From: an uncultured Pseudomonadota bacterium
Lineage (GTDB): Bacteria > Pseudomonadota > Gammaproteobacteria > Burkholderiales > Thiobacillaceae
Reading direction: 5' to 3'
Length of the DNA: 23,590 bases
NCBI GenBank assembly: GCA_903883985.1
Contig: CAISDD010000474.1
Span: 1-23,590, forward strand
The number at the start of each line of letters is the position of its first letter. Positions within the stretch are counted from its first letter, which is position 1. Below are positions 1 through 7,235 of the stretch, one piece after another. The position numbers and the translations under genes are program-made. The notes beneath the pieces are model-generated. The model made no database searches, was not told the origin of the DNA, and saw only the letters and a list, made by a program, of their open reading frames with translations.

Positions 1-374
1 CCGTTGAGATCGGAAAGCCGCTTGATCGGGCCGTTGCGATCAACCACCAGGATGCCGTCGAGCGGTTTGCCGCTGCGAATCAGGGGGATATAGCCTTGCG
101 CCTTCCTGGCCATGACCTCGTGCCAGGGATTGAGAAAGACGAAATCCGGTACGCCGGCGAGAAAGTCGCTCTCGAATTTTGGAATGCGATCCACTACCAG
201 TAACTGCAGGCTGATTCCGGCTTCCTTCTCCAGATACGCGAGCAGGGGCGACCAGCGTAAACCGATGTCCACCGGGGTGAATTGCGGCACCACGGAAAGG
301 GTATAAACCTGCCCCGCCCAGGCGCAGGGCAGGAGGAGGAACAGGGCAAGGATGCGGAACATGGGGCGGCTCAT
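1..374 (-). CDS. PhnD-like periplasmic substrate-binding domain protein (partial, C-terminus off window)
   Basis: The first 124 residues of a secreted protein are visible; the rest lies beyond position 1. It opens with a signal peptide (MSRPMFRILALFLLLPCAWA), then a fold typical of PhnD/SsuA/transferrin-like binding proteins: SVVPQFTP near residue 29, a segment resembling W-x-P-L-L-x-Y-L-E-K, then DFVFLNPWHEVMA and GYIPLIRSGKPLDGILVV. In this family these segments line the ligand cleft. The ATG overlaps the stop of the upstream HD-GYP gene by one base (TGATG), so the two are probably translated together. Because such domains are often fused to histidine kinases (TtrS type) or GGDEF modules, the full gene may be a sensor rather than an ABC transporter component. 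The visible part cannot decide this. Confidence 0.75.
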   Translation of the reverse strand, partial: MSRPMFRILALFLLLPCAWAGQVYTLSVVPQFTPVDIGLRWSPLLAYLEKEAGISLQLLVVDRIPKFESDFLAGVPDFVFLNPWHEVMARKAQGYIPLIRSGKPLDGILVVDRNGPIKRLSDLN

Positions 375-1429
375 CAGAGTTGCGTGAATACCGGATCATC
401 ATCCTGGTAGCTGCCGCGGATGGCCAGTACCTCGGGAAGGCGCGCAATGAAGGCGGCGACACACTGAGGGTCGAAATGGCTGCCGGCCCCTTCTTCGAGG
501 AAACGCACCGCGGCGGCGATCTCCCACGTGCCCTTATAGGGCCGCGTCGAAGTCAGAGCATCGAAGACATCCGCGACCGCAACGATGCGGCCATGAAGCG
601 GGATGTCTTCCCCGGCGAGGCCGCGTGGGTAGCCGCTGCCGTCGAATTTTTCGTGATGCGTTTGGGCGATCACGGCGGCGATGTCGAGCAGGCTGGAAGC
701 GCTCCCGGAGAGCAATTCGTAGCCTTTCTCGGCATGGGTCTTCATGATTTCGAATTCAGCGAAATCCAGGCGTCCGGGTTTGAGCAGGATGTCGTCGCGT
801 ATGGCGATCTTGCCCACGTCATGCATGGGTGCGGCGCGCAGTATGGTTTCCTGTTCCGCGGGCGACAGGCCGATCTGCTGCGCGATCAGGCGTGAATAAT
901 TGGACATGCGCTTGATGTGGGCGCCGGTCTCCGGATCGCGGAATTCTGCGGCACGCGACAGTCGCGTGATCATTTCCAGCTCCCGGTCGAGGATTTCCGC
1001 CGTGGCCTCGGCCACCTTCTCTGCCAGCCAGGCTGCACGATCGGATAGCGCCTTCTGGCTGCGCCGCAGCGCCAGCATGTTGCGCAGGCGGGCGCGAAAT
1101 TCGGCGTTGTCGATGGGCTTGGTCAGGAAGTCGTTGGCGCCGCTCTCCAGGGCGGCATAGCGGGTTTCCCGCTCATGGTCGGCGGTGATCATGAGTACCG
1201 GGATGTCGGCATTGAGCGAATTTTCCCGGAAGCGGCGGATGAACTCCAGGCCGTCTGGTGGTGGCATCATGTAATCGACGATCAAAAGGTCCGGGGTGTT
1301 TTTCAGGCACCAGTCCAGTCCTTGGGCGGAATCCAGGAAGGTCAGCGCTCTGTAGTCCCCGGCCCGTTTCACCAGGCTCTCCATGAGCTTCAGGTTGACC
1401 GCGTTATCGTCGACGATAATGATCTGCAT
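374..1429 (-). CDS. Response regulator with HD-GYP cyclic-di-GMP phosphodiesterase domain
   Basis: A 351-residue cytoplasmic two-domain regulator. Residues 1-120 form a receiver domain with the acidic pocket D7-D8, phospho-acceptor D52 (LLIVDYMMPP) and conserved K104 (FLTKPID). A helical linker (about 120-160) leads to an HD-GYP domain with H203-D204 (MHDVGK), H258-H259 and the G266-Y267-P268 signature in DGSGYPRGL. All key residues are present, so phosphorylation-controlled hydrolysis of cyclic-di-GMP is expected from family knowledge. A strong Shine-Dalgarno (TAAGGAAGG) precedes the ATG. It lies 67 bp downstream of the HtrA-like gene and overlaps the PhnD-like gene by one base; that protein may be part of its signal input (inference). 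Confidence 0.92.
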   Translation of the reverse strand: MQIIIVDDNAVNLKLMESLVKRAGDYRALTFLDSAQGLDWCLKNTPDLLIVDYMMPPPDGLEFIRRFRENSLNADIPVLMITADHERETRYAALESGANDFLTKPIDNAEFRARLRNMLALRRSQKALSDRAAWLAEKVAEATAEILDRELEMITRLSRAAEFRDPETGAHIKRMSNYSRLIAQQIGLSPAEQETILRAAPMHDVGKIAIRDDILLKPGRLDFAEFEIMKTHAEKGYELLSGSASSLLDIAAVIAQTHHEKFDGSGYPRGLAGEDIPLHGRIVAVADVFDALTSTRPYKGTWEIAAAVRFLEEGAGSHFDPQCVAAFIARLPEVLAIRGSYQDDDPVFTQL

Positions 1430-1496
1430 CTGCCTTCCTTAAACACGAATCCGTAGCGCCACTATCGGCAGGAACTCGGGGAACTTTAACGGTGGC

Positions 1497-2660
1497 TTAT
1501 TCGCGCTCGGCCTGAGGCATGGCTGGCCGCTTTTCCACCTTCGCCACGGCCAGTCTCTCGCTCTGGTCGCGGATCAGCCGTAGCTTGGCCGCTTTTCCCG
1601 GCGGCAGCGCGGCGATCAGATTGAGCAAAGAGACCGAGTCCTTGACGGGTTTGCCGTCGACCATGACCAGCACGTCGCCCGGGCGGATGCCGGCCAGGTC
1701 GGCCGGGCCGCCGCGCAGCACACCGGCGATCAGGGCGCCGTTGCTGGATTTCAGGCCGAAGGATTCGGCGATTTCCGGGCTGATTTCCTGGACTTCGATG
1801 CCGATCCAGCCGCGTGTCACGGTCCCGTGGAGGATGATCTGCTCCATTATCTGGCGCACGATGGACACGGGAATGGCGAAGCCTATGCCCAGGTTGCCGC
1901 CGCTGCGGGAGTAGATTGCGGTGTTGACGCCGATCAGATTACCGGCGGCATCGACCAAGGCGCCGCCGGAATTTCCCGGGTTGATGGCAGCGTCGGTCTG
2001 AATGTAGTCCTCGAAGGTGTTGATGCCGAGGTGGCTGCGGCCCAGGGCGGAGACGATGCCCATGGTTACGGTCTGGCCGACCCCGAAGGGATTGCCGATC
2101 GCCAGCACCACGTCACCCACGCGCAGGGTGTTCTGTTTCGCGAACGTGATGGCAGGAAGGTGGTCGTGACGTACCTTCAGGACGGCGACATCGGTTTCCG
2201 GATCGGTGCCGACGATCTTGGCCGGTAGCGTCTTGCCGTCGGGCAGGGACACCTGGATTTCGTCCGCAGCCTCGACGACGTGGGTGTTGGTCAGGATGTA
2301 GCCATCGGCGCTGACGATGACCCCGGAGCCCAGGCTGGAGAGTCGTTGCGGCCGGTTGTCGCCATTGAAGTGGCCGCCGAAGAAGCGGCGCAATACCGGG
2401 TCGTCCATGAAGGGATTGCGTTGCGCGCGCACTTCCTTGCTGGTGAAAATATTGACCACGCAAGGGCGCGACTTCGCGGCGGCGTCGGCATAGCTCGATA
2501 CGCCGCGCGCAGTTTCGCCGTTTGCGACTTCCCGGATGGTGACGCCGTTCCCCGCCCGCGGCAGCAGGCCGGGAATCAGTCGATCCAGCGCCACCAGGGC
2601 GGCAAGCACGAGCGCCAGGGCGGCGACGGTCTGAGCGAACAATAGCCAGATTTTCTTCAT
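1497..2660 (-). CDS. HtrA/DegS-like membrane-anchored serine endoprotease with one PDZ domain
   Basis: A 387-residue trypsin-like periplasmic protease of the Do/HtrA family. An uncleaved-looking N-terminal hydrophobic segment (about residues 5-26) would anchor it to the inner membrane. The catalytic triad is intact: H127 in TNTHVVEA, D157 in ETDVAVLK and S231 in NPGNSGGAL. A single PDZ domain occupies roughly 280-375 (GALIAGVLRGGPADLAGIRPGDV). One PDZ plus a membrane anchor matches DegS/AlgW-type proteases, which start sigma-E envelope stress signalling by cutting the anti-sigma factor RseA/MucA; two-PDZ DegP/DegQ chaperone-proteases are less likely. The 143-bp gap to the hydrogenase operon holds divergent promoters. 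The specific substrate is not shown by the sequence. Confidence 0.93.
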   Translation of the reverse strand: MKKIWLLFAQTVAALALVLAALVALDRLIPGLLPRAGNGVTIREVANGETARGVSSYADAAAKSRPCVVNIFTSKEVRAQRNPFMDDPVLRRFFGGHFNGDNRPQRLSSLGSGVIVSADGYILTNTHVVEAADEIQVSLPDGKTLPAKIVGTDPETDVAVLKVRHDHLPAITFAKQNTLRVGDVVLAIGNPFGVGQTVTMGIVSALGRSHLGINTFEDYIQTDAAINPGNSGGALVDAAGNLIGVNTAIYSRSGGNLGIGFAIPVSIVRQIMEQIILHGTVTRGWIGIEVQEISPEIAESFGLKSSNGALIAGVLRGGPADLAGIRPGDVLVMVDGKPVKDSVSLLNLIAALPPGKAAKLRLIRDQSERLAVAKVEKRPAMPQAERE

Positions 2661-2803
2661 GTTCGGAAGTTCAGAAAGACGGGACAGAACGCAATTTTAG
2701 CAGCCTGTGCCGGCCTGTCATGTGGCTGGGATGCAGATAGGGAAAACTGGAGTTGTTTACTCAGTTGTTATCGTTGAATGCACGGAATAGTCTGTTCTTC
2801 ATC

Positions 2804-3289
2804 ATGCGAACTCTGGTGCTGGGAATAGGGAACACACTACTCACCGATGAAGGGGTGGGCGTTCATGTGCTTCAGGCGCTCGAAGTGGCCTTGGCGGCTG
2901 AGCACCCCCGCATCGACGACGTAACTCTGCTCGATGGCGGCACGCTGTCTTTCACTCTGGCCGGCCCGATCGAGGAAGCCGATGCGCTGATCGTGGTGGA
3001 TGCCGCTAACATCAAGCGCGAGCCTGGCGACTGGATACTGTTGGAAGGGGAGCAGATGGATGCCTTCCTGCTCGGCAACCGCAAATCCACCGTTCACGAA
3101 GTCGGGCTGACCGATCTGCGCGCCATCGCCATCCTGGCTGGTCACTGGCCAGAGCAGCGGGCGATGCTGGCGATTCAGCCACTGATGTGGGACTGGGGCG
3201 AACAGCCAACTCCCGTCGTCGCCGCCGCGATTCCTCCGGTTACCGAGAAAATACTCGAACTCCTGCGAGCCTGGAACCATGCCGTCTGA
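2804..3289 (+). CDS. hynD: [NiFe] hydrogenase maturation endopeptidase (HyaD/HybD/HynD family)
   Basis: A 161-residue cytoplasmic protease that removes the C-terminal tail of the hydrogenase large subunit after nickel insertion. It shows the family N-terminus LVLGIGNTLLTDEGVGVHVL and the three nickel-sensing residues expected from HybD: E16, D66 (LIVVDAAN) and H98 (TVHEVGL). An upstream in-frame TTG at 2753 would add 17 residues with no family similarity, so the ATG before RTLVLGIGN was chosen. It is the first gene of the hydrogenase operon and overlaps the next gene by 11 bases. Its likely substrate is the large subunit encoded at 7236-9005, which has a cleavable tail. Confidence 0.92.
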   Translation: MRTLVLGIGNTLLTDEGVGVHVLQALEVALAAEHPRIDDVTLLDGGTLSFTLAGPIEEADALIVVDAANIKREPGDWILLEGEQMDAFLLGNRKSTVHEVGLTDLRAIAILAGHWPEQRAMLAIQPLMWDWGEQPTPVVAAAIPPVTEKILELLRAWNHAV

Positions 3290-3713
3290 TTTCATTCCCC
3301 TCCATGCCATCCCTGTCGTCGTCGTGCCTGCGGGACTGCGCGCGGGTGAGCTGTCGGGCAATGCCCCGGCCTTGCTGCGGGAAATCGCCGAGATGCTGCG
3401 GCGCCTGCTGAGCAGCAACGAACCCTCGGCCATCGACTTGCAAGCGTTGCCGCTGACCCCCGCCGACCTGGCATGGTTGCGCGACCGCCTGGGTGAGGGC
3501 GAAGTCTCCGTGGCTTTGAGTGCGGATGGCGACTCCAGTCTGGACGAGACCGCTTGCCCTGGTGTTTGGTGGGTGACGCATCGCAACCCGCAAGGCGCGG
3601 TAGTTTCCGAATTTATTGAAGTGGCTTACGTGCCCGAAGTGGTGCGCGCGCCCCGTGAAGATGTCGTAATCGGATTGGAATCTTTAGAGTCGCTGAGTGC
3701 CGAATTAACCTGA
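3279..3713 (+). CDS. HupH/HyaF-type hydrogenase expression/formation protein, single-domain form
   Basis: A 144-residue protein related to the C-terminal domain of HupH/HyaF. The diagnostic part is residues 65-130: LRDRLGEGEVSVAL, then an E-T-A-C-P-G-V-W-W-V segment, then EFIEVAYVPEVV. These proteins assist assembly or iron-sulfur maturation of the hydrogenase small subunit; the precise chemistry is not settled. E. coli HyaF is about twice this length and carries two such domains, so this is a compact version rather than an obvious truncation, since it has its own start and an ordinary stop. It overlaps the protease gene by 11 bases and ends 34 bp before the small-subunit start, which supports co-expression. 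Confidence 0.75.
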   Translation: MPSDFIPLHAIPVVVVPAGLRAGELSGNAPALLREIAEMLRRLLSSNEPSAIDLQALPLTPADLAWLRDRLGEGEVSVALSADGDSSLDETACPGVWWVTHRNPQGAVVSEFIEVAYVPEVVRAPREDVVIGLESLESLSAELT

Positions 3714-3747
3714 AGTTACGAGTGTGGTCTTTACCCTGGAGGGCAGC

Positions 3748-4839
3748 ATGCACGGTCCCTTGATAGAAACTCTGGCGCGGCAGGGCGTTACCCGCCGCAC
3801 ATTCATGAAGTACTGCGCCACGCTGGCATCCATGATGGCGCTGCCGCCTGCCGCAGGGCGCGCCATGGCGGAAGCGATGGCAGCGGCTCCGAGTGCGAGC
3901 AAGCGGCCCTCGGTCATCTGGTTGCCGTTCCAGGAATGCACCGGCTGTACCGAGTCCATTACCCGCTCACATTCCCCCACGTTGGAAGGTTTGATCTTCG
4001 ATGTGATCTCCCTGGACTATCAGGAAACGCTGATGGCCGCAGCCGGTCACCAGGCCGAGGAGGCCTTGCATGCCGCCATGAAGGCCAACGAAGGCAAATA
4101 TCTGTTGATCGTCGACGGCTCGATCCCACTCGGTCTGGATGGCGCCTATTCCTGCATCGGCGGCAAATCCAATCTGGAAACACTCAAGGAAGTGGCGAAG
4201 GGGGCTGCGGCCATCGTCGCGATGGGGTCCTGCGCGGCTTATGGCGGCCTGCCCCGCGCCAACCCGAACCCGACCGGCGCGGTTTCCGTGGCGGACATCA
4301 TCAAGGACAAGCCCATCATCAACATTCCTGGTTGTCCGCCCATCCCTGTGGTCATGACCGGTGTGCTCGCGCATTTCCTGACCTTCGGCAGCCTGCCGGA
4401 ACTCGACAAGCTGGGACGCCCGAAAGCGTTCTATGGCGAAACCATCCATGACCGCTGCTATCGCCGCCCGTTCTACGATCAGGGCAAGTTTGCCAAGACT
4501 TTCGACGATGAAGGCGCGCGCAATGGCTGGTGTTTGTTCGAACTGGGCTGCAAGGGTCCAATTACCCACAACGCCTGCGCTACCGTGAAGTGGAATGGCG
4601 GCACCTCCTGGCCGGTTGAATCCGGACATGGTTGCCTGGGGTGCTCGGAGCCCGATTTCTGGGATGGGGGCGGTTTCTACAAGGCGCTGTCCATGCCTGC
4701 GAATCCGCTGAAGATGGTGGCCGGCGCCGCCGCCGTCGGCGTGGCGGTGGGTGTGGCGACGAGTGTTCTCAACCGCGGCAAGAAAGGTGCTGCACGTGCC
4801 GCCCATGAGAAGACCACTTTGGCTGACCTGGAGAAATGA
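3748..4839 (+). CDS. hynS: Periplasmic [NiFe] hydrogenase small subunit (Isp-type, group 1e)
   Basis: A 363-residue electron-transfer subunit carrying three iron-sulfur clusters. A twin-arginine signal (R16-R17 in TRRTFMKYC) shows Tat export of the folded dimer. Cluster ligands visible: proximal C64, C67, C162, C196; distal H234, C237, C262, C268; medial C277, C296, C299. Positions 66 and 167, which are extra cysteines in oxygen-tolerant enzymes, are glycine here, so a standard oxygen-sensitive proximal cluster is expected. A hydrophobic C-terminal helix (about 320-341) anchors it to the membrane. The ATG at 3748 has a GGAGGG site just upstream; the in-frame GTG at 3724 does not. The stop overlaps or abuts the isp1 start, and the order small-isp1-isp2-large identifies the Isp type. 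Confidence 0.95.
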   Translation: MHGPLIETLARQGVTRRTFMKYCATLASMMALPPAAGRAMAEAMAAAPSASKRPSVIWLPFQECTGCTESITRSHSPTLEGLIFDVISLDYQETLMAAAGHQAEEALHAAMKANEGKYLLIVDGSIPLGLDGAYSCIGGKSNLETLKEVAKGAAAIVAMGSCAAYGGLPRANPNPTGAVSVADIIKDKPIINIPGCPPIPVVMTGVLAHFLTFGSLPELDKLGRPKAFYGETIHDRCYRRPFYDQGKFAKTFDDEGARNGWCLFELGCKGPITHNACATVKWNGGTSWPVESGHGCLGCSEPDFWDGGGFYKALSMPANPLKMVAGAAAVGVAVGVATSVLNRGKKGAARAAHEKTTLADLEK

Positions 4840-4841
4840 TC

Positions 4842-5501
4842 ATGAATGAAATGCAATTTCTGACCTGGGTACGCGGCCAGGGTCTTGATCTGGCCGTGAG
4901 CCTCTTTCTTCTGGGCGTGCTCTGGAGGCTGCTGGAAATCTACGGACTGGGTCGCAAGAAGGATCTGACGGCGCCCCGCCATGCGTCCGGCGCTTCCGGA
5001 TGGCACACGGTGTTTCGCCGTTCCCTGCCGGCCGAGAGCATGTTGAAGAAGTCGCCCGTCACCTACATCGCCGGCTACACCTTCCACCTGGGCTTGGGGC
5101 TGGTGGTGTTCCTGTTTGCACCCCACATCAAGCTGATCCAGAGCCTGACCGGGCTGCACTGGCCCGGTTTGCCCTCGCAGTTCATCGACCTGATCGCGAT
5201 CGTGACCATCGCCGCGATGGTGGTGGTGCTGGCCGATCGCATCAGCAAGCCGGTCAAGCGTTTTATCAGCACGTTCGAGGACTGGTTCACCTGGCTGGTG
5301 ACCTTCCTGCCGTTGCTGACTGGCTGGCTGGCGGTTCGGCATCTTCTGTTGCCCTATACCAGCATGCTGGCGGTGCATATCCTGTGCGTCGAAATTCTTC
5401 TCATCGTTTTGCCGTTCACCAAGCTGTTCCATGCCTTCACGGTGTTTGGTTCGCGCTGGTACAACGGCACGGTCAACGGTCATAAAGGAGTCGTGGTATG
5501 A
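4842..5501 (+). CDS. isp1: Isp1, membrane cytochrome b subunit of Isp-type hydrogenase (NarI-like)
   Basis: An integral membrane protein of about 219 residues with five predicted helices, resembling the diheme cytochrome b (gamma) subunit of nitrate reductase. Counted from the ATG at 4836, histidines H84 (GYTFHLGLG), H181 (LAVHILCVE) and H199 (KLFHAF) lie in or near helices and are candidate heme ligands. It would take electrons from the periplasmic small subunit and pass them across the membrane to Isp2 or to quinone. Two starts are possible: ATG 4836, overlapping the hynS stop as ATGA, or ATG 4842, which sits 8 bases after GGAG and is preferred. The 3' end overlaps isp2 by four bases (ATGA), indicating translational coupling. 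Confidence 0.9.
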   Translation: MNEMQFLTWVRGQGLDLAVSLFLLGVLWRLLEIYGLGRKKDLTAPRHASGASGWHTVFRRSLPAESMLKKSPVTYIAGYTFHLGLGLVVFLFAPHIKLIQSLTGLHWPGLPSQFIDLIAIVTIAAMVVVLADRISKPVKRFISTFEDWFTWLVTFLPLLTGWLAVRHLLLPYTSMLAVHILCVEILLIVLPFTKLFHAFTVFGSRWYNGTVNGHKGVVV

Positions 5502-6775
5502 GCGCCTCACTCGAAAAGGGCGTGCGCGTCCTGAAGGAAATGATAGACGCGCCCATCGCCAGCTACTTCAGCAGTTGTGTCCATTGCGGCCTCTGTGCCG
5601 AGGCCTGTCTCTTCTATACGGAAACCGGTGATCCCAAGTACACGCCCATCCACAAGCTGGAGCCCATGCGTCGCCTGTACGAACAGGAATACACCCTGCT
5701 GGGCCGGCTCAAAAAAATGGTGGGTCTGTCCAAGCCCGTTACCGATGCCGAACTCGGTCAGTGGCAGGAACTGGTCTACAACTCCTGCACCTTGTGCGGC
5801 CGCTGCTCGGCGGTCTGTCCGATGGGCAACGACATCGTCTACATGGTGCGCAAGTTCCGCGAAGGCATGTCGGCGGCCGGCCATGCTCCGGTTGGCATCA
5901 AGGGTGCGGTCAACCGCACCGTCAATATCGGCAGCCCGATGGGCGTGAAACTGCCCGCCGTGAAGGCGCAGATGAAGCATGTCGAAGAAGACCATGGCAT
6001 TCCCATCCCTATGGATGTGGTCGGTGCCGAGTACCTGGTCATGCTCTCTTCGATGGAAATCATCAACTTCCCGGAATACCTGGCCGCCATCGCCAAGATC
6101 ATGAAGCAGGCCGGCCGGACCTGGACCCTGTGCTCCACCGCCTTCGAGGCCACCAATGCTGGCATGCAGATCGGCAACTCGGATCTCGCCCGCGTGATCG
6201 TCTCACGCATCGTCGAGGGCGCCGAGAAGCTCAAGGTCAAGACCGTCATCAGCCCGGAATGCGGCCACGCCTACACGGCACTGCGCTGGGAAGGCGCCAA
6301 CCTGATCGGTCGGCCGTTCACCTTCAAGGTACAGCACATCATCGAGGTGTTGGGTGAGTTTCAGGAAAAAGGCCTGCTCAAGACGGAAGGGTTTGAGACC
6401 GACCGCCTGACCTTCCATGACCCCTGCCAGTTGGCGCGTCGCGGCGGCGTCATCCAGCCACAGCGCAACCTCATGAACATGGTGGCGAAGAACTTTGTGG
6501 AAATGCCCGACGCGGGCTACATGAACTGGTGTTGCGGGGGCGGCGGTGGCGCTTCGGCGATCGAGGAAGGCGAGGAACTGCGTCTGGCAGCCTTCAAGAA
6601 AAAGAAATCCCAGTTGGAGGCGGTCAAGCCGGATCGGCTGGTCACTGCCTGCGCCAACTGCCGCATCGTCCTGGAAGAAGGGCTGGAGCATTATCAGATG
6701 GACATTCCCGTGATCGGCCTCACCGAATTGATCGCCGAACACATTCCAGACCTAGCCAAGTCAGAAGGAGCTTGA
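5498..6775 (+). CDS. isp2: Isp2, HdrD/GlpC-like iron-sulfur subunit of Isp-type hydrogenase
   Basis: A 425-residue cytoplasmic iron-sulfur protein related to the heterodisulfide reductase HdrD subunit. The N-terminal half carries two [4Fe-4S] motifs: C27, C30, C33, C37 and C97, C100, C103, C107. The C-terminal half has two CCG-type domains. The second is intact, with C310 (HDPCQLARR), C345-C346 (NWCCGG) and C385/C388 (CANC), the pattern that binds a non-cubane cluster in HdrB/HdrD. The first is degenerate: CSTAFEATN replaces a CCG motif and only ECGH follows. It should receive electrons from Isp1; the final acceptor (thiol/disulfide, quinone or a soluble partner) is unknown. It starts with a four-base overlap with isp1. 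Confidence 0.92.
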   Translation: MSASLEKGVRVLKEMIDAPIASYFSSCVHCGLCAEACLFYTETGDPKYTPIHKLEPMRRLYEQEYTLLGRLKKMVGLSKPVTDAELGQWQELVYNSCTLCGRCSAVCPMGNDIVYMVRKFREGMSAAGHAPVGIKGAVNRTVNIGSPMGVKLPAVKAQMKHVEEDHGIPIPMDVVGAEYLVMLSSMEIINFPEYLAAIAKIMKQAGRTWTLCSTAFEATNAGMQIGNSDLARVIVSRIVEGAEKLKVKTVISPECGHAYTALRWEGANLIGRPFTFKVQHIIEVLGEFQEKGLLKTEGFETDRLTFHDPCQLARRGGVIQPQRNLMNMVAKNFVEMPDAGYMNWCCGGGGGASAIEEGEELRLAAFKKKKSQLEAVKPDRLVTACANCRIVLEEGLEHYQMDIPVIGLTELIAEHIPDLAKSEGA

Positions 6776-6779
6776 GGCC

Positions 6780-7232
6780 ATGCCCATCAACGACAAGGAA
6801 TTCAAGGCAATACTGAGCGCATTGCCCATCGCTCAGCAACGTCCTGTTGCGGCGCTATTCGTGCAGCGGGTATTCCCGCTTAGCAACGATGTTCGCCTCA
6901 AGTCGGCCCTCGATGTGGCCCAGAGGGAGGAAGTCTCGGACGTGGAGTTGGCCGGGGCTTACCAGGCGGCTAACACGGCCAGGGTGGAAAGCTTCACCCA
7001 ATGCGGCAGGACGACAGACTGGGCCGCCCAGGCCGGTCACTTTGTCGCCAAGGCCGCGGTGGCTTGCGTCAGGGTTGCCTCCGCGGGAGAGAACCTGGCC
7101 TGGGATGCCGCCATGTCCGCGCGTATGGCGCGCACCTGCGAAACCGTCGCCAAAGGCTTCGGCACCGAGAACACAGAAGCCCAGGAGCAATACCGCATCC
7201 TCGCTTCCTTTATTGAATTGTTGAGGAAATAG
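6780..7232 (+). CDS. Unrecognised 150-residue protein inside the hydrogenase operon
   Basis: I do not recognise a family. The product is soluble, with no signal peptide or membrane helix, and looks almost entirely helical. Its C-terminal half is alanine-rich with regularly spaced A-x-x-A-A patterns (DWAAQAGHFVAKAAVACVRV, then AWDAAMSARMARTCETVAKG). Three cysteines are present but form no cluster motif. It is well supported as a real gene: an AAGGAG site precedes its ATG, it starts 4 bases after isp2 and ends 3 bases before the large-subunit start, and codon use matches its neighbours. Position suggests a role in large-subunit maturation, export or complex assembly, perhaps as a chaperone. This is inference from context only. 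Confidence 0.8.
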   Translation: MPINDKEFKAILSALPIAQQRPVAALFVQRVFPLSNDVRLKSALDVAQREEVSDVELAGAYQAANTARVESFTQCGRTTDWAAQAGHFVAKAAVACVRVASAGENLAWDAAMSARMARTCETVAKGFGTENTEAQEQYRILASFIELLRK

Positions 7233-7235
7233 GCC

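Noticed and set aside
2700..2740. Sigma-54 promoter for the hydrogenase operon
   Set aside because: GG and GC dinucleotides occur, but their spacing (7 or 11 bases) does not fit the required 10-base separation.
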